Notes under the pieces: generated by a model
What the model was told of the DNA's origin: nothing
What the model saw: the letters and a program-made list of their open reading frames with translations, nothing else
Database searches by the model: none
Program-made: the position numbers and the translations under genes
NCBI GenBank assembly: GCA_035573715.1
Contig: DATLZZ010000010.1
Coordinates: forward strand, 248,001-312,000
From: JACPRL01 sp035573715
GTDB taxonomy: Bacteria > Acidobacteriota > Terriglobia > Acidiferrales > 2-02-FULL-67-57
DNA length: 64,000 nucleotides
Reading direction: 5' to 3'
Shown: positions 7,157 to 14,876 of the stretch, piece by piece
Numbering within the stretch: position 1 is the stretch's first letter
Layout: the number at the start of each line of letters is the position of its first letter

Positions 7157-8227
7157 ATGGGGAAGAGAAAGGAAGCCATCGAGGTCCGGCCGGCGGCGCC
7201 GCATCCGAGCGGAATTCTCTCGGGCGCGGCGCTGGACGACGACCGGCAATTCGAAGCCTCGGTCCGCCCGCAGCTTCTCAAGGACTTCATCGGCCAGGCG
7301 AAATTGAAGGAGAATCTCTCCATCGCTGTCGAAGCCGCGCGCTCGCGGGGTGATGCGCTCGACCACGTCCTGCTCAGCGGTCCGCCCGGCCTCGGCAAGA
7401 CCACGCTCGCCTACGTGCTCGCCAACGAGCTGGGCGTGCGCATCGAAACCACCTCGGGGCCGGTGCTGGAGCGCCCGCTCGACCTCTCGACCATTCTCTC
7501 CGTGCTGGAGCGCCGCCAGGTGCTGTTCATTGACGAACTCCACCGTCTGTTGCCGGCCGTCGAAGAGATCCTTTATCCGGCGCTCGAAGATTTCAAAATC
7601 GACATGATTGTCGGCAAGGGTCCGGGCGCGCGCACGCAGGTCTATCGCCTGGAGCGGTTCACGCTGGTGGGGGCGACGACCCGCACCGGGCTGGTCACCA
7701 AGCCGCTGCTCTCGCGCTTCGGGATCGTGCATCGGCTGGACTTTTATCCCGTGGCCGACCTCCAAACCATTGTTACGCGCGCCGCGGGCATCCTGGGCAT
7801 CGCGATTGACTCCGGCGGCGCGGAAGAGATTGCCCGGCGCTCGCGCGGCACCCCGCGCGTTGCCAACCGGCTGTTGCGGCGGGTGCGCGACTTCGCCCAG
7901 GTGCGCGCCGGCGGCAGCATCAACCGCACCGTGGCCAGGGACGCGCTGGCGATGCTGGATGTGGACGAGTACGGGCTCGACGAGCTTGACCGAAAGATTC
8001 TCTTGACGGTAATCGAAAAATACGGCGGCGGGCCGGTCGGTCTCAACACCATCGCCGCCTCCATCAGCGAAGAGGCCGACGCGCTGGAAGAAGTCTACGA
8101 GCCCTACCTGATGCAGATTGGGTTCCTGAACCGCACCCCGCGCGGGCGGGTTGCGACCGAGCTGGCCTACAAACACTTCGGGAAGCTGCCTCCTACCCCC
8201 AGCGCTCCCCCCCTCTTCAGCTCCTAA
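7157..8227 (+). CDS. ruvB: Holliday junction branch migration ATPase RuvB
   Basis: 356 aa. AAA+ ATPase: Walker [12 protein letters not shown] near residue 75, Walker [11 protein letters not shown] (Ile-to-Leu variant of the usual DEIH), sensor region [18 protein letters not shown] and arginine-finger region, then the winged-helix C-terminus ending [19 protein letters not shown]. Hexameric motor driving branch migration with RuvA. The tail after residue 345 is Pro/Ser-rich. Confidence 0.97.
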   Translation: MGKRKEAIEVRPAAPHPSGILSGAALDDDRQFEASVRPQLLKDFIGQAKLKENLSIAVEAARSRGDALDHVLLSGPPGLGKTTLAYVLANELGVRIETTSGPVLERPLDLSTILSVLERRQVLFIDELHRLLPAVEEILYPALEDFKIDMIVGKGPGARTQVYRLERFTLVGATTRTGLVTKPLLSRFGIVHRLDFYPVADLQTIVTRAAGILGIAIDSGGAEEIARRSRGTPRVANRLLRRVRDFAQVRAGGSINRTVARDALAMLDVDEYGLDELDRKILLTVIEKYGGGPVGLNTIAASISEEADALEEVYEPYLMQIGFLNRTPRGRVATELAYKHFGKLPPTPSAPPLFSS

Positions 8228-8334
8228 CGCCTCCTTTTTACAAGTTTTTTACAAATGTTCACACTGCCGGTGTTTACTTGGCCCCGCGGCCTGGGTTCTA
8301 ATCGGCGCGCCCAAAAAGGGGCGGGAGGAACGAA

Positions 8335-8700
8335 ATGAGGAATCGAATCCTGGCACTAGGTGTGGTGATGCTCTTGGCGGTCTCCGTGGCGTACGCCGGC
8401 GGCGACTCCAAGGGTGGCAAGATGGATCCGGCGGCGAAAGCGGCCTGGTTCCAGAAGGAGTTCGGGCTGACTGACACCCAGACCCAGCAGGTGCGAGCGT
8501 TGATCGAAGACACGCACGCGCGCTACGAGCAGGTCAAGACGCAAGGGCTCAGCGAGGAGGCGACGAAGGCGGAGAAGACCAAGATCAAGGCCGAGCACGA
8601 CGCCAAGCTCAAGTCCATCCTCACCGCGGAGCAGTGGGCCAAGTTCGAGGCCTACCGCGCCGAGCACTACAAGAAGGAACAAGCCTCCAAGAAGCAGTAA
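8335..8700 (+). CDS. Small secreted helical protein, Spy/CpxP-like
   Basis: 121 aa. Signal peptide at 1-21 (MRNRILALGVVMLLAVSVAYA) followed by a charged, all-helical chain containing FGLTDTQTQQVRALIEDT and ILTAEQWAKFEAYRAEH. Paired LT-x-x-Q type motifs are typical of Spy/CpxP-like periplasmic proteins that sense or buffer misfolded proteins and metals; the match here is by pattern only. Shine-Dalgarno GGGAGGAACG at 8320-8330. An intrinsic terminator follows, and just beyond it lies a remnant copy of the C-terminus. Confidence 0.65.
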   Translation: MRNRILALGVVMLLAVSVAYAGGDSKGGKMDPAAKAAWFQKEFGLTDTQTQQVRALIEDTHARYEQVKTQGLSEEATKAEKTKIKAEHDAKLKSILTAEQWAKFEAYRAEHYKKEQASKKQ

Positions 8701-8719
8701 CCGACTCGTCGGTTCGAAC

Positions 8720-8755
8720 GGCGAGGGCGCCGGAGGGCCCCTCGCCGTTTTTTTT
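8720..8755 (+). terminator. Intrinsic terminator after the Spy-like gene
   Basis: Stem GGCGAGGG (8720-8727) with CCCTCGCC (8739-8746), followed by an eight-T run at 8748-8755. Confidence 0.85.
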
Positions 8756-8766
8756 GTAAACCTCGC

Positions 8767-8850
8767 ATTGCCTCCGAGCAGTGGACGAAGCTCGCCGCCT
8801 GGCGAGCGGAGAGGCCCAAGCAGCAAGCACAGGACAAACCCCAGCAATAA
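8767..8850 (+). pseudogene. Truncated duplicate of the Spy-like gene C-terminus
   Basis: Reads IASEQWTKLAAWRAERPKQQ then AQDKPQQ and a TAA stop. This aligns with the intact upstream protein's end, LTAEQWAKFEAYRAEHYKKE then QASKKQ. There is no start codon, the first hundred codons are missing, and the upstream copy's terminator lies directly before it. It is best read as the relic of a tandem duplication. A second hairpin follows the relic, as one follows the intact gene. Confidence 0.75.
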
Positions 8851-8870
8851 TCCTCGCTTGAAGTCCATTT

Positions 8871-8908
8871 GCGGCGAGGAATCCCGCTCCATCGGGATTC
8901 CTCGCCGC
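8871..8908 (+). terminator. Perfect 16-bp hairpin, terminator-like
   Basis: GCGGCGAGGAATCCCG (8871-8886), six-base loop, exact inverse at 8893-8908, then ATTTGTCTTT. The T-run is interrupted, so termination may be weak. It follows the pseudogene relic in the position its terminator would have had. Confidence 0.6.
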
Positions 8909-8922
8909 ATTTGTCTTTGGAA

Positions 8923-8990
8923 GGGCGGGGTTTGAACCCCGCCGTTGCAAGGCGCAAGCCGCAAGGCGGCTTTAGCCGCTGAAGCCATCC
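8923..8990. repeat. Dispersed repeat, family B (GGGCGGGGTTT..ACCCCGCC + GGCTTTAGCC)
   Basis: Two joined hairpins: GGGCGGGGTTTGAACCCCGCC followed by AAGGCGGCTTTAGCCGCTGAAGCC. Same order of motifs occurs at 11738-11799 and 11814-11880; the second half alone is at 5499-5518. Confidence 0.7.
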
Positions 8991-9033
8991 CTCGACCCGC
9001 AGGTTGCCCGCAGGCAACGTGCGCGCCCTCTCC

Positions 9034-9103
9034 CATGCGTTCCGATGCGTTCCGGACGCATGAACCATGGGGGGCAGGGCATAGGCCTGCCGGGCCGGGA
9101 AGC
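9034..9103. repeat. Dispersed repeat, family C (ATGCGTTC..GAACGCAT)
   Basis: Contains ATGCGTTCCGATGCGTTCCGGACGCAT in two overlapping pieces and then GGGCAGGGC..GCCTGCC. A related element with ATGCGTTCTGAACG and TTCGAACGCATGGGAGGG is at 62690-62750. Together with the hairpins before it, this accounts for the 270-base gap between the Spy-like relic and folK; no other gene is seen there. Confidence 0.55.
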
Positions 9104-9119
9104 CGCTACAATAGGCGCT

Positions 9120-9620
9120 GTGGCGCCTTGTTTCAAAACTGCGTTTCTCTCTCTAGGCTCGAACCTGGGAGACCGTGTGGCGCACATCGAGCGGGCGCTG
9201 GCCGCGCTCTCGCAGACTGATGTACTGGTTCTTCGCCGCTCCTCGCTCTATGAAACTGAGCCGGTTGGCACCAACGCGCAGCGCTGGTTTGTGAATTGCG
9301 TCGTGGAGGTGGAAACCGAACTCATGCCGCTGGCGCTGCTGCGTCTGCTCAAGCGCATCGAGCGCGAAATGGGAAGGAATCCGGGCGCCGGCGCGCAGCC
9401 GGTTGCGCGATCGATTGACCTGGACATTCTTGCCTACGGGCAATTGGTGGCGAACTCACCGGAACTGACCATCCCGCACCCGCGACTGGCCGAGCGCCGC
9501 TTTGTGCTCGAGCCGCTGCGCGAGCTGGCGCCCGATTGGCGCCATCCCGTCACTCGCCTGAGCGTGGCCGAGATGTTGGTTGCCCTGCGCGATTCCGCCA
9601 CCGTGCGCCGACTACGCTAG
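9120..9620 (+). CDS. folK: 2-amino-4-hydroxy-6-hydroxymethyldihydropteridine pyrophosphokinase
   Basis: 166 aa from the GTG at 9120; the frame is open further upstream but only through repeat DNA. All FolK hallmarks are present: FLSLGSNLGDR, SSLYETEPVG, WFVNCVVEVET, the catalytic RSIDLDIL block and IPHPRLAERRFVLEPL. It transfers pyrophosphate from ATP to hydroxymethyl-dihydropterin in folate synthesis. No other folate gene is adjacent. Its TAG stop shares the four-base CTAG with the stop of the convergent gene. Confidence 0.93.
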   Translation: MAPCFKTAFLSLGSNLGDRVAHIERALAALSQTDVLVLRRSSLYETEPVGTNAQRWFVNCVVEVETELMPLALLRLLKRIEREMGRNPGAGAQPVARSIDLDILAYGQLVANSPELTIPHPRLAERRFVLEPLRELAPDWRHPVTRLSVAEMLVALRDSATVRRLR

Positions 9621-10777
9621 TGCCGGCGGCGCTGCATCGGCCGCGGCTCTTCTGCCGGCGGCGCCCACTTGCCCGAGCGCGCACCTTCCTTGCGCAGCTT
9701 GTTGAAGTGCAGCAGCGGCTCGCTGCGCTCGGTCAGCGAGGCGAGTTGAAAAATGCTGTAGCGCGGCGACTCAATCTGCACCAGGCGATACTCGCCCGGC
9801 TCGACTTCGATAATCTGTTTGCCCTGCTGCTCGCTGAGGAAGCGCTCGGCGTCGGCCACCGAGGCGCGCGCGTCCTCATAGGCCGGCACGCTCATCGCCT
9901 CCACCACGTAACTCCGCAGCAGCTTCGGCCAGTAGCGCTGGAACAAGCTCGAATCGGCGAACAGGTCGGCCCACACCACTTCGCCGTTGATGGCCACGAC
10001 GACGCCGACCACGTTCTTGCCTTGCAGCGCGCCGCGCAGGGCTCGCTCGTACTCGCGCTGCAGGTTGGCGCTGGCGTCGTCAATGTGACGCTTGATGGTC
10101 GGCGAGGCTTCCATTTGCGCGTAGCTGCTCGACCCTTGCAGCTCGCGCTCTACCCGGCCGGGCTCCGCGCTCGGAACCGCGGCCGCGGCCACGCCCGAGC
10201 GCGACTCGGCCGTGGCGTCCCACACCTGCTGCTGGTTGCGCGCCACGGCCGCTTTCTCGCGCACCTTGGGCGCCGCCATCAGGCTGGCGCCGAAACTTGC
10301 CGAGGCGCCGTGCCAGCGCCCGGGCTCGACGCAGAACACATCCAGCGGCAGCGGGTCGCCGCCCGGCGGGATGACGCGGTCCCTGGAAATCACCCGGTCC
10401 TGCTTGCCGCCGGTGACGATTTCCCCGGCCAGCAATATCAGCGGGCGGCTGGAGTGATTGATGAGCACCAGGCGGTTCACCTGCGCCTGGCCGAGCGGCA
10501 GCGAGCCGTGCCGCCGTCGCTGCAGCGCCGCGCCGAGCTCGGTCACCTCGACTTCGCCCGAGCGCAACCCTTCGTCCAGCGTCAGGTAGTTGCGCGCATC
10601 GTGTTGGGCAGAGCTCGATACTGGAAACAACGCCAGGTTGGAGTAGAGAATCGGCGGGTGAACTTGCCAGTCGCGAACCTTCGGGATGCCCGCCGCAGCG
10701 GGTGGGCTGTCGTAGGTCAGAACCACCGTTGCCGCCGCGACAACGAAAACCAAAACCGGAAACCATCGTTTCAACAT
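9617..10777 (-). CDS. ARPP-1 (DUF6569)-like secreted protein
   Basis: 386 aa from the ATG at 10775-10777, which follows GGAGGAC. Residues 1-30 form a signal or anchor (KRWFPVLVFVVAAATVVLTY). The body has the ARPP-1 pattern: NYLTLDEGLRSGEVEVTE, VNRLVLINHSSRPLILLAGE, IVTGGKQDRVI, and DVFCVEPGRWHG. ARPP-1 proteins are common in Acidobacteria and Planctomycetes and have no established biochemical role. The C-terminal half repeats helix-rich segments around residues 195-260 and ends in a basic tail. Convergent with folK. Confidence 0.7.
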   Translation of the reverse strand: MLKRWFPVLVFVVAAATVVLTYDSPPAAAGIPKVRDWQVHPPILYSNLALFPVSSSAQHDARNYLTLDEGLRSGEVEVTELGAALQRRRHGSLPLGQAQVNRLVLINHSSRPLILLAGEIVTGGKQDRVISRDRVIPPGGDPLPLDVFCVEPGRWHGASASFGASLMAAPKVREKAAVARNQQQVWDATAESRSGVAAAAVPSAEPGRVERELQGSSSYAQMEASPTIKRHIDDASANLQREYERALRGALQGKNVVGVVVAINGEVVWADLFADSSLFQRYWPKLLRSYVVEAMSVPAYEDARASVADAERFLSEQQGKQIIEVEPGEYRLVQIESPRYSIFQLASLTERSEPLLHFNKLRKEGARSGKWAPPAEEPRPMQRRRH

Positions 10778-10965
10778 GAATTCGTCCTCCCTCTTTCGCC
10801 CCCGGCGTATCGGCCGAGGCGGGCCCCAGTCGGCGCGCTTCGTTGTGATGCCCGTCCCAGGAGGTGAGCGCGCCCGGGGCCCGCGACCGGCCCCTTGCAC
10901 CTCTGCTATCGCCGCCGGCCGAGGAAAGTTCCCGGCTGTGCTCTTTTCATCTCTGCTGACTTGGG

Positions 10966-10971
10966 TATAAT
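10966..10971 (+). promoter_or_regulatory. Candidate -10 element upstream of the deoxynucleoside kinase
   Basis: TATAAT in the context TTGGGTATAAT; the -35 region is poor, so this may be an extended -10 promoter. It gives a leader of about 30 bases. The rest of the 232-base divergent region up to the ARPP-1-like gene shows nothing else recognisable. Confidence 0.45.
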
Positions 10972-11009
10972 CCCGGCGCTGGTGTCGGGTTCAGGAAGTC
11001 GGGAGGTCC

Positions 11010-11666
11010 ATGGGAACCGGGCCCAAGTTTGCGCCGCCCCGCTACATTGCTGTCGAAGGCCCCATCCGGGTCGGGAAGTCCACCCTGGCGCGCATCGTTT
11101 CGGAAAAGCTTCACGCGCGGCTCATCGCCGACCGCACCGACAATCCCCATCTCGCGGCGTTTTATCGCAGCGAGCCCGGCGCCGCCTTTCGCGCTCAGAT
11201 GCACTTTCTGCTGGCGCGCTACCTCCAGTTGCGCGACCTGGCGCTCGAGCACGACCCCCGCACCATCGTCTGCGATTACCTCTTCGAGAAAGACCGCGTC
11301 TTCGCCACCCTCAACCTCAACGACGCCGAGCTTCAGGTCTACCAGCAGTACTTCGACCTCTTCCGCCCGCAGGTCGCGACGCCCGACCTGGTTATCTATC
11401 TGCAAGCCACGCCGGCGGTGCTGCGCAAGCGCCTGAAGCGCAGCCCGGCCGCCGCCTCCGAGCGCGACATCTCCGACGACTACCTCGAAGCCGTCGCCGA
11501 AGCCTACGACCATTTTTTCTTCCACTACTCGGCGTCGAACCTTCTCGTCATCAACACCAGCGAGATTGATTTCGTCGAGCGCTCCGAAGATTTGCAGGCG
11601 CTTCTTCGCCGCCTCGGCGAGCCCGTCAAAGGCACTCAGTACTTCCTCCCCCTCGGCCCGTCGTAA
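11010..11666 (+). CDS. Deoxynucleoside kinase family protein
   Basis: 218 aa. P-loop GPIRVGKST at residues 17-25, then LIADRTDNPHLAAFYRSEPGAAFRAQMHFL, an ERD-like RTIVCDYLFEKDRVFA segment and a LID-type Arg cluster (RKRLKRS). This is the dNK/dGK/dAK fold, which phosphorylates deoxynucleosides in nucleotide salvage; deoxyadenosine or deoxyguanosine kinase is most likely given the bacterial subgroup, but specificity is not determined. GGGAGGTCC precedes the ATG. Confidence 0.85.
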   Translation: MGTGPKFAPPRYIAVEGPIRVGKSTLARIVSEKLHARLIADRTDNPHLAAFYRSEPGAAFRAQMHFLLARYLQLRDLALEHDPRTIVCDYLFEKDRVFATLNLNDAELQVYQQYFDLFRPQVATPDLVIYLQATPAVLRKRLKRSPAAASERDISDDYLEAVAEAYDHFFFHYSASNLLVINTSEIDFVERSEDLQALLRRLGEPVKGTQYFLPLGPS

Positions 11667-11737
11667 GGGGTGCGTCGCCGGCCAGGATTGGAGCCGAGGG
11701 GATTTGCTTTGGCTCCTGAGGACAGGAAGGGAGGGCA

Positions 11738-11799
11738 GGGCGGGGTTTCGACCCCGCCGTAAGGCGCAGGGTAGAGGTGGGCCTTGGCCCCTACAGCCA
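11738..11799. repeat. Dispersed repeat, family B, copy 2
   Basis: GGGCGGGGTTTCGACCCCGCC then AAGGCGCAGG and GGGCCTTGGCCCCTACAGCC: same two-hairpin order as at 8923-8990. Lies in the 329-base gap between the kinase and panB. Confidence 0.7.
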
Positions 11800-11813
11800 A
11801 GAACCGAAGTGGA

Positions 11814-11880
11814 AGGGCGGGGGTTTCGACCCCGCCGTCACAGGTGCAAAAGACGCGGGGCTTTAGCCCCTGAAGCCACG
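11814..11880. repeat. Dispersed repeat, family B, copy 3
   Basis: GGGCGGGGGTTTCGACCCCGCC, CAGGTGC, then GGGGCTTTAGCCCCTGAAGCC. In direct orientation with copy 2 only 14 bases upstream, so this is a tandem pair. Confidence 0.7.
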
Positions 11881-11922
11881 GTCGTCGGGCATCTCCGGTC
11901 GTTCTCCTCCGACACTTTCTTG

Positions 11923-11951
11923 TTGCCAAACCAGCCCCACCGTTATCTAAT
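11923..11951 (+). promoter_or_regulatory. Candidate promoter for the panB operon
   Basis: TTGCCA (11923-11928), 17-base spacer, TCTAAT (11946-11951). panB starts at 11996, leaving a leader of about 38 bases ending in CGGAGGACAAC. Confidence 0.5.
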
Positions 11952-11995
11952 CTCCCTAGGGACTGCACCCCCAGGGGCGGTACCCGGAGGACAAC

Positions 11996-12892
11996 ATGAG
12001 CACCCTTCCGAACTCCCGCTCGGCGGGAACCGGACGGGACACCAAGAAGGTGACCGTACCGGAGATTCTCCGAAAGAAATCGAACGGCGAGCGCATCACC
12101 TGTCTGACAGCTTACGACTATCCGACCGCGCGCATCCTCGACGCCGCCGGCGTGGACATCCTCCTCGTCGGCGACTCGCTGGGCATGGTCGTGCTCGGCT
12201 ACGAGAACACCCTGCCGGTCACGATGGAGGAAATGCTCCACCACACCCGCGCCGTGCGCCGCGGCACGGAGCGCGCCCTGCTGGTCGCCGACATGCCCTT
12301 CGGGAGCTTCCACCTCGACCCCACCGTGTCGGTCGAGAACGCCGTGCGCTTCGTCAAAGAAGCCGGCGCCGAAGCGGTCAAAATTGAGGGCGGGGAAAAG
12401 CGCCTCGAGCTCATCCACCGCCTGGTCGAAAACGACATCCCCGTAATGGGCCACATCGGGCTCACCCCGCAATCCATCCACGCCTTCGGCGGTTTCAAAG
12501 TGCAGGGCAAGACGCTGGAAGCCGTCGAGCGATTGCTGCGCGACGCCCACGCCGTCGAAGCCGCCGGGGCCTTCTCGCTCGTGCTGGAAAGCATTCCCGC
12601 CGAGGTCGCCGAGCTCATCACCCGCGAGCTCCGCATCCCCACCATCGGCATCGGCGCCGGGGCCGGCTGCGACGGCCAGGTGCTGGTCTGGCACGACCTG
12701 GTCGGGCTGAGCTTCGGCGTCCAGCCCAAGTTCGCCCGCCGCTATATGGACCTGCGCGCCGCCCTGGAAGAGGCCGTGCGCCGGTTCTGCGACGACGTCA
12801 ACCGCGGCGAGTTTCCCGCCGAGGCCGAGACCTACCATCTCCCGCCGGAGGTGGCCCGGGCGCTGGCCCAGCGCGCGGCGCGCTCGCGGTAG
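11996..12892 (+). CDS. panB: 3-methyl-2-oxobutanoate hydroxymethyltransferase
   Basis: 298 aa. Family blocks are all visible: ITCLTAYDYPTARILDAAGV, LLVGDSLGMVVLGYENTLPVT, LLVADMPFGSF, AVKIEGG (metal and substrate site), GHIGLTPQS and PTIGIGAGAGCDGQVLVWHDL. It transfers a hydroxymethyl group from methylene-THF to 2-oxoisovalerate, the first pantothenate step. Shine-Dalgarno CGGAGGAC. In operon with two DinB-like genes and panC, another pantothenate gene. Confidence 0.97.
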   Translation: MSTLPNSRSAGTGRDTKKVTVPEILRKKSNGERITCLTAYDYPTARILDAAGVDILLVGDSLGMVVLGYENTLPVTMEEMLHHTRAVRRGTERALLVADMPFGSFHLDPTVSVENAVRFVKEAGAEAVKIEGGEKRLELIHRLVENDIPVMGHIGLTPQSIHAFGGFKVQGKTLEAVERLLRDAHAVEAAGAFSLVLESIPAEVAELITRELRIPTIGIGAGAGCDGQVLVWHDLVGLSFGVQPKFARRYMDLRAALEEAVRRFCDDVNRGEFPAEAETYHLPPEVARALAQRAARSR

Positions 12893-12907
12893 TCAGGAGC
12901 GCTCTCA

Positions 12908-13405
12908 ATGATTTCGCTCGCCACTTTCCACGAGCTCTACAACTACAACTGGTGGGCCCGCGACCGGCAGCTCGAGGCCTGCGCATCGCTCAGCGAAGAG
13001 CAATTCCTTCGTCCCGTCGGCGGCAGCTTTCCCTCGGTGCGCGACACGCTCGCGCACCTGGTCGCCGCCGAGTGGCTCTACCTGGAGCGCTGGCAGGGCC
13101 GCTCGCCCACTTCGATGCCGGCGGCCTCCGAGTTTCCCACTCTCGACTCTATCCGCGAGCGCTGGCGCGGCATCGAAGTGCTGCTTCGCGCCGTGCTGGC
13201 CGGGCTCGACGACCACCGGCTCGCCCGCCCCATCACTTACACCAACATTCGGAAGCAAACCAAGACGCTGCTGATGTGGCAGATGATGTACCACCTGCTC
13301 AACCACCAGAGCTACCACCGCGGCCAGGTCACTACCCAGCTTCGGTTGCTCGGCGCCGCGCCGCCCGCCGTGGATTTCTACGTCTACGTTGACTCCCGCA
13401 AGTAG
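12908..13405 (+). CDS. DinB-superfamily protein, first of a tandem pair
   Basis: 165 aa. Four-helix DinB/YfiT-like metalloprotein: TLAHLVAAEWLYLERW supplies the first His, and LNHQSYHRGQVTTQLRLLG supplies the other two, in the usual H...HxxxH arrangement. YNWWARDRQL at the N-terminus and SVRDTLAHL are typical. Members include thiol-dependent transferases and damage-inducible proteins; the reaction here is unknown. Starts 15 bp after panB. About half of its residues match the next gene, so the two arose by duplication. Confidence 0.85.
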   Translation: MISLATFHELYNYNWWARDRQLEACASLSEEQFLRPVGGSFPSVRDTLAHLVAAEWLYLERWQGRSPTSMPAASEFPTLDSIRERWRGIEVLLRAVLAGLDDHRLARPITYTNIRKQTKTLLMWQMMYHLLNHQSYHRGQVTTQLRLLGAAPPAVDFYVYVDSRK

Positions 13406-13436
13406 CCGGGTGCATCGGATACGCGAGGAGGCTTCC

Positions 13437-13952
13437 ATGGTTCCGTTACCGGTCTTGCAGACGCTCTACGACTACAACTACTGGGCGCGCGACCAGCAGC
13501 TCCGCGCCTGCGCCGCCCTGAGCGAAGAGAAGTTCCTCCGCCCGCTCGGCAGCAGCTTTTCGTCCGTCCGCGACACCCTCGCCCACCTGGTCGCTGTGGA
13601 ATGGGTCTGGCTGGAGCGGTGCAAAGGACACTCGCCCACGCGAGCCGAAGCCGCGCCCTGGGCGGCTGAAACATTTCCCACCCTTGCGGTTGTCGAGCAG
13701 CGTTGGCGCGACACTGAGCGCGGCTGGCGCGACTACCTCCGCACCCTTACGCCGGAACAGCTTCTCCAACCCCTCAGCTACACCAATATCGCCGGCAAGC
13801 AGTGGACCTATCCCCTCTGGCAGATCCTCATTCACCTCGTCAACCACCAGACCTATCACCGCGGCCAGATTACGACCCTGCTTCGCCAGCTCGGGGTGCC
13901 CGCCACGGAAGTCGACTTACTCGTCGCCTTCGACTCCGGTCAGGTGAAGTGA
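13437..13952 (+). CDS. DinB-superfamily protein, second of a tandem pair
   Basis: 171 aa from the ATG at 13437, preceded by GAGGAGG; the frame extends upstream but without family match. Shares YDYNYWARDQQLRACAALSE, SVRDTLAHLVAVEWVWLER and VNHQTYHRGQITTLLRQLG with its neighbour, including the three putative metal-binding histidines. Its stop overlaps the panC start (GTGA), so it is translationally coupled to a pantothenate gene. Function unknown. Confidence 0.85.
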   Translation: MVPLPVLQTLYDYNYWARDQQLRACAALSEEKFLRPLGSSFSSVRDTLAHLVAVEWVWLERCKGHSPTRAEAAPWAAETFPTLAVVEQRWRDTERGWRDYLRTLTPEQLLQPLSYTNIAGKQWTYPLWQILIHLVNHQTYHRGQITTLLRQLGVPATEVDLLVAFDSGQVK

Positions 13953-14821
13953 AAACTCTCACCACCATCGCGGAAATGCAGACGGCGGTCGCCGGGCTGC
14001 GCGGCCTCGGCCAGCGCATCGGCTTCGTGCCGACGATGGGCGCGCTGCACGAGGGTCATCTCTCGCTCGTGCGCCGCTCCAAGCAGGAAACCGACGTGAC
14101 GGTCGTCTCCATCTTCGTCAACCCGGCCCAGTTCGGCCCCCACGAGGACTACCTGCGCTACCCGCGCGACCTGGAGCGCGACTCCGCGCTTCTTCTCCGC
14201 GAAGGCGCCGACCTGCTCTTTGCGCCCTCGGTCGAAGAGATGTACCCGAACGATTTTCAGAGCTACGTGAGCGTGGAGCGCGTCGCCACGCCGTTCGAAG
14301 GCCAGTTCCGCCCGGGACACTTCCGCGGCGTCGCCACGGTGGTGCTGAAGCTCTTCAACATCGTGCAGCCCCACCGCGCCTACTTCGGCCAGAAGGATGC
14401 CCAGCAGTGCGCCGTGGTGCGCCAACTGGTGCGGGACTTGAGCCTGCCGGTTGAAATCATTGTGTGTCCCATCGTCCGCGAGCCCGACGGCCTGGCGATG
14501 AGCTCCCGCAACGCCTACCTCAAGCCCGACGAGCGCCAGGCGGCCCTGGTGCTTTCGCGCAGCCTGGCGCGCGCCCGCGAATTGATCGAAGCCGGCGAGC
14601 GCCGCGCCGAAGTCCTGGCTCAGCAGGTACGCAACGTTATCGAGCAGGAACCCAAGGCGCGCATTGACTACGTGGGGGTCGCCGACGCCGACACCTTCGA
14701 AGCGCGCGACACCCTCGCCGGCCGCACCGTCATCGCCCTGGCGGTCTGGATCGGCGGCGCCCGCCTGCTCGACAACCTCATCGTCGAAGAGACCCCCGCC
14801 GGCCTGCAATTTCGCGCATAA
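13949..14821 (+). CDS. panC: Pantothenate synthetase
   Basis: 290 aa from the GTG at 13949, which overlaps the preceding TGA. Motifs: FVPTMGALHEGHLSLVRRS (the HIGH-type ATP site), IFVNPAQFGPHEDYLRYPRD, RPGHFRGVATVVLKLFNIVQ, AYFGQKDAQQ, and REPDGLAMSSRNAYL (KMSKS-like). Joins pantoate and beta-alanine using ATP. beta-alanine could come from the pyrimidine pathway encoded at 28-41 kb, an inference from gene content only. Confidence 0.97.
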   Translation: MKTLTTIAEMQTAVAGLRGLGQRIGFVPTMGALHEGHLSLVRRSKQETDVTVVSIFVNPAQFGPHEDYLRYPRDLERDSALLLREGADLLFAPSVEEMYPNDFQSYVSVERVATPFEGQFRPGHFRGVATVVLKLFNIVQPHRAYFGQKDAQQCAVVRQLVRDLSLPVEIIVCPIVREPDGLAMSSRNAYLKPDERQAALVLSRSLARARELIEAGERRAEVLAQQVRNVIEQEPKARIDYVGVADADTFEARDTLAGRTVIALAVWIGGARLLDNLIVEETPAGLQFRA

Positions 14822-14876
14822 TTCTCGCTGCGCTCAGGCAGCCGGAACCGCCCGGCTCGCTATCAAAGTAAGAGAC

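Noticed and set aside
8701..9119. Repeated hairpins as a possible CRISPR array
   Set aside because: Hairpins differ in sequence and spacing, with no regular repeat-spacer pattern and no cas genes.
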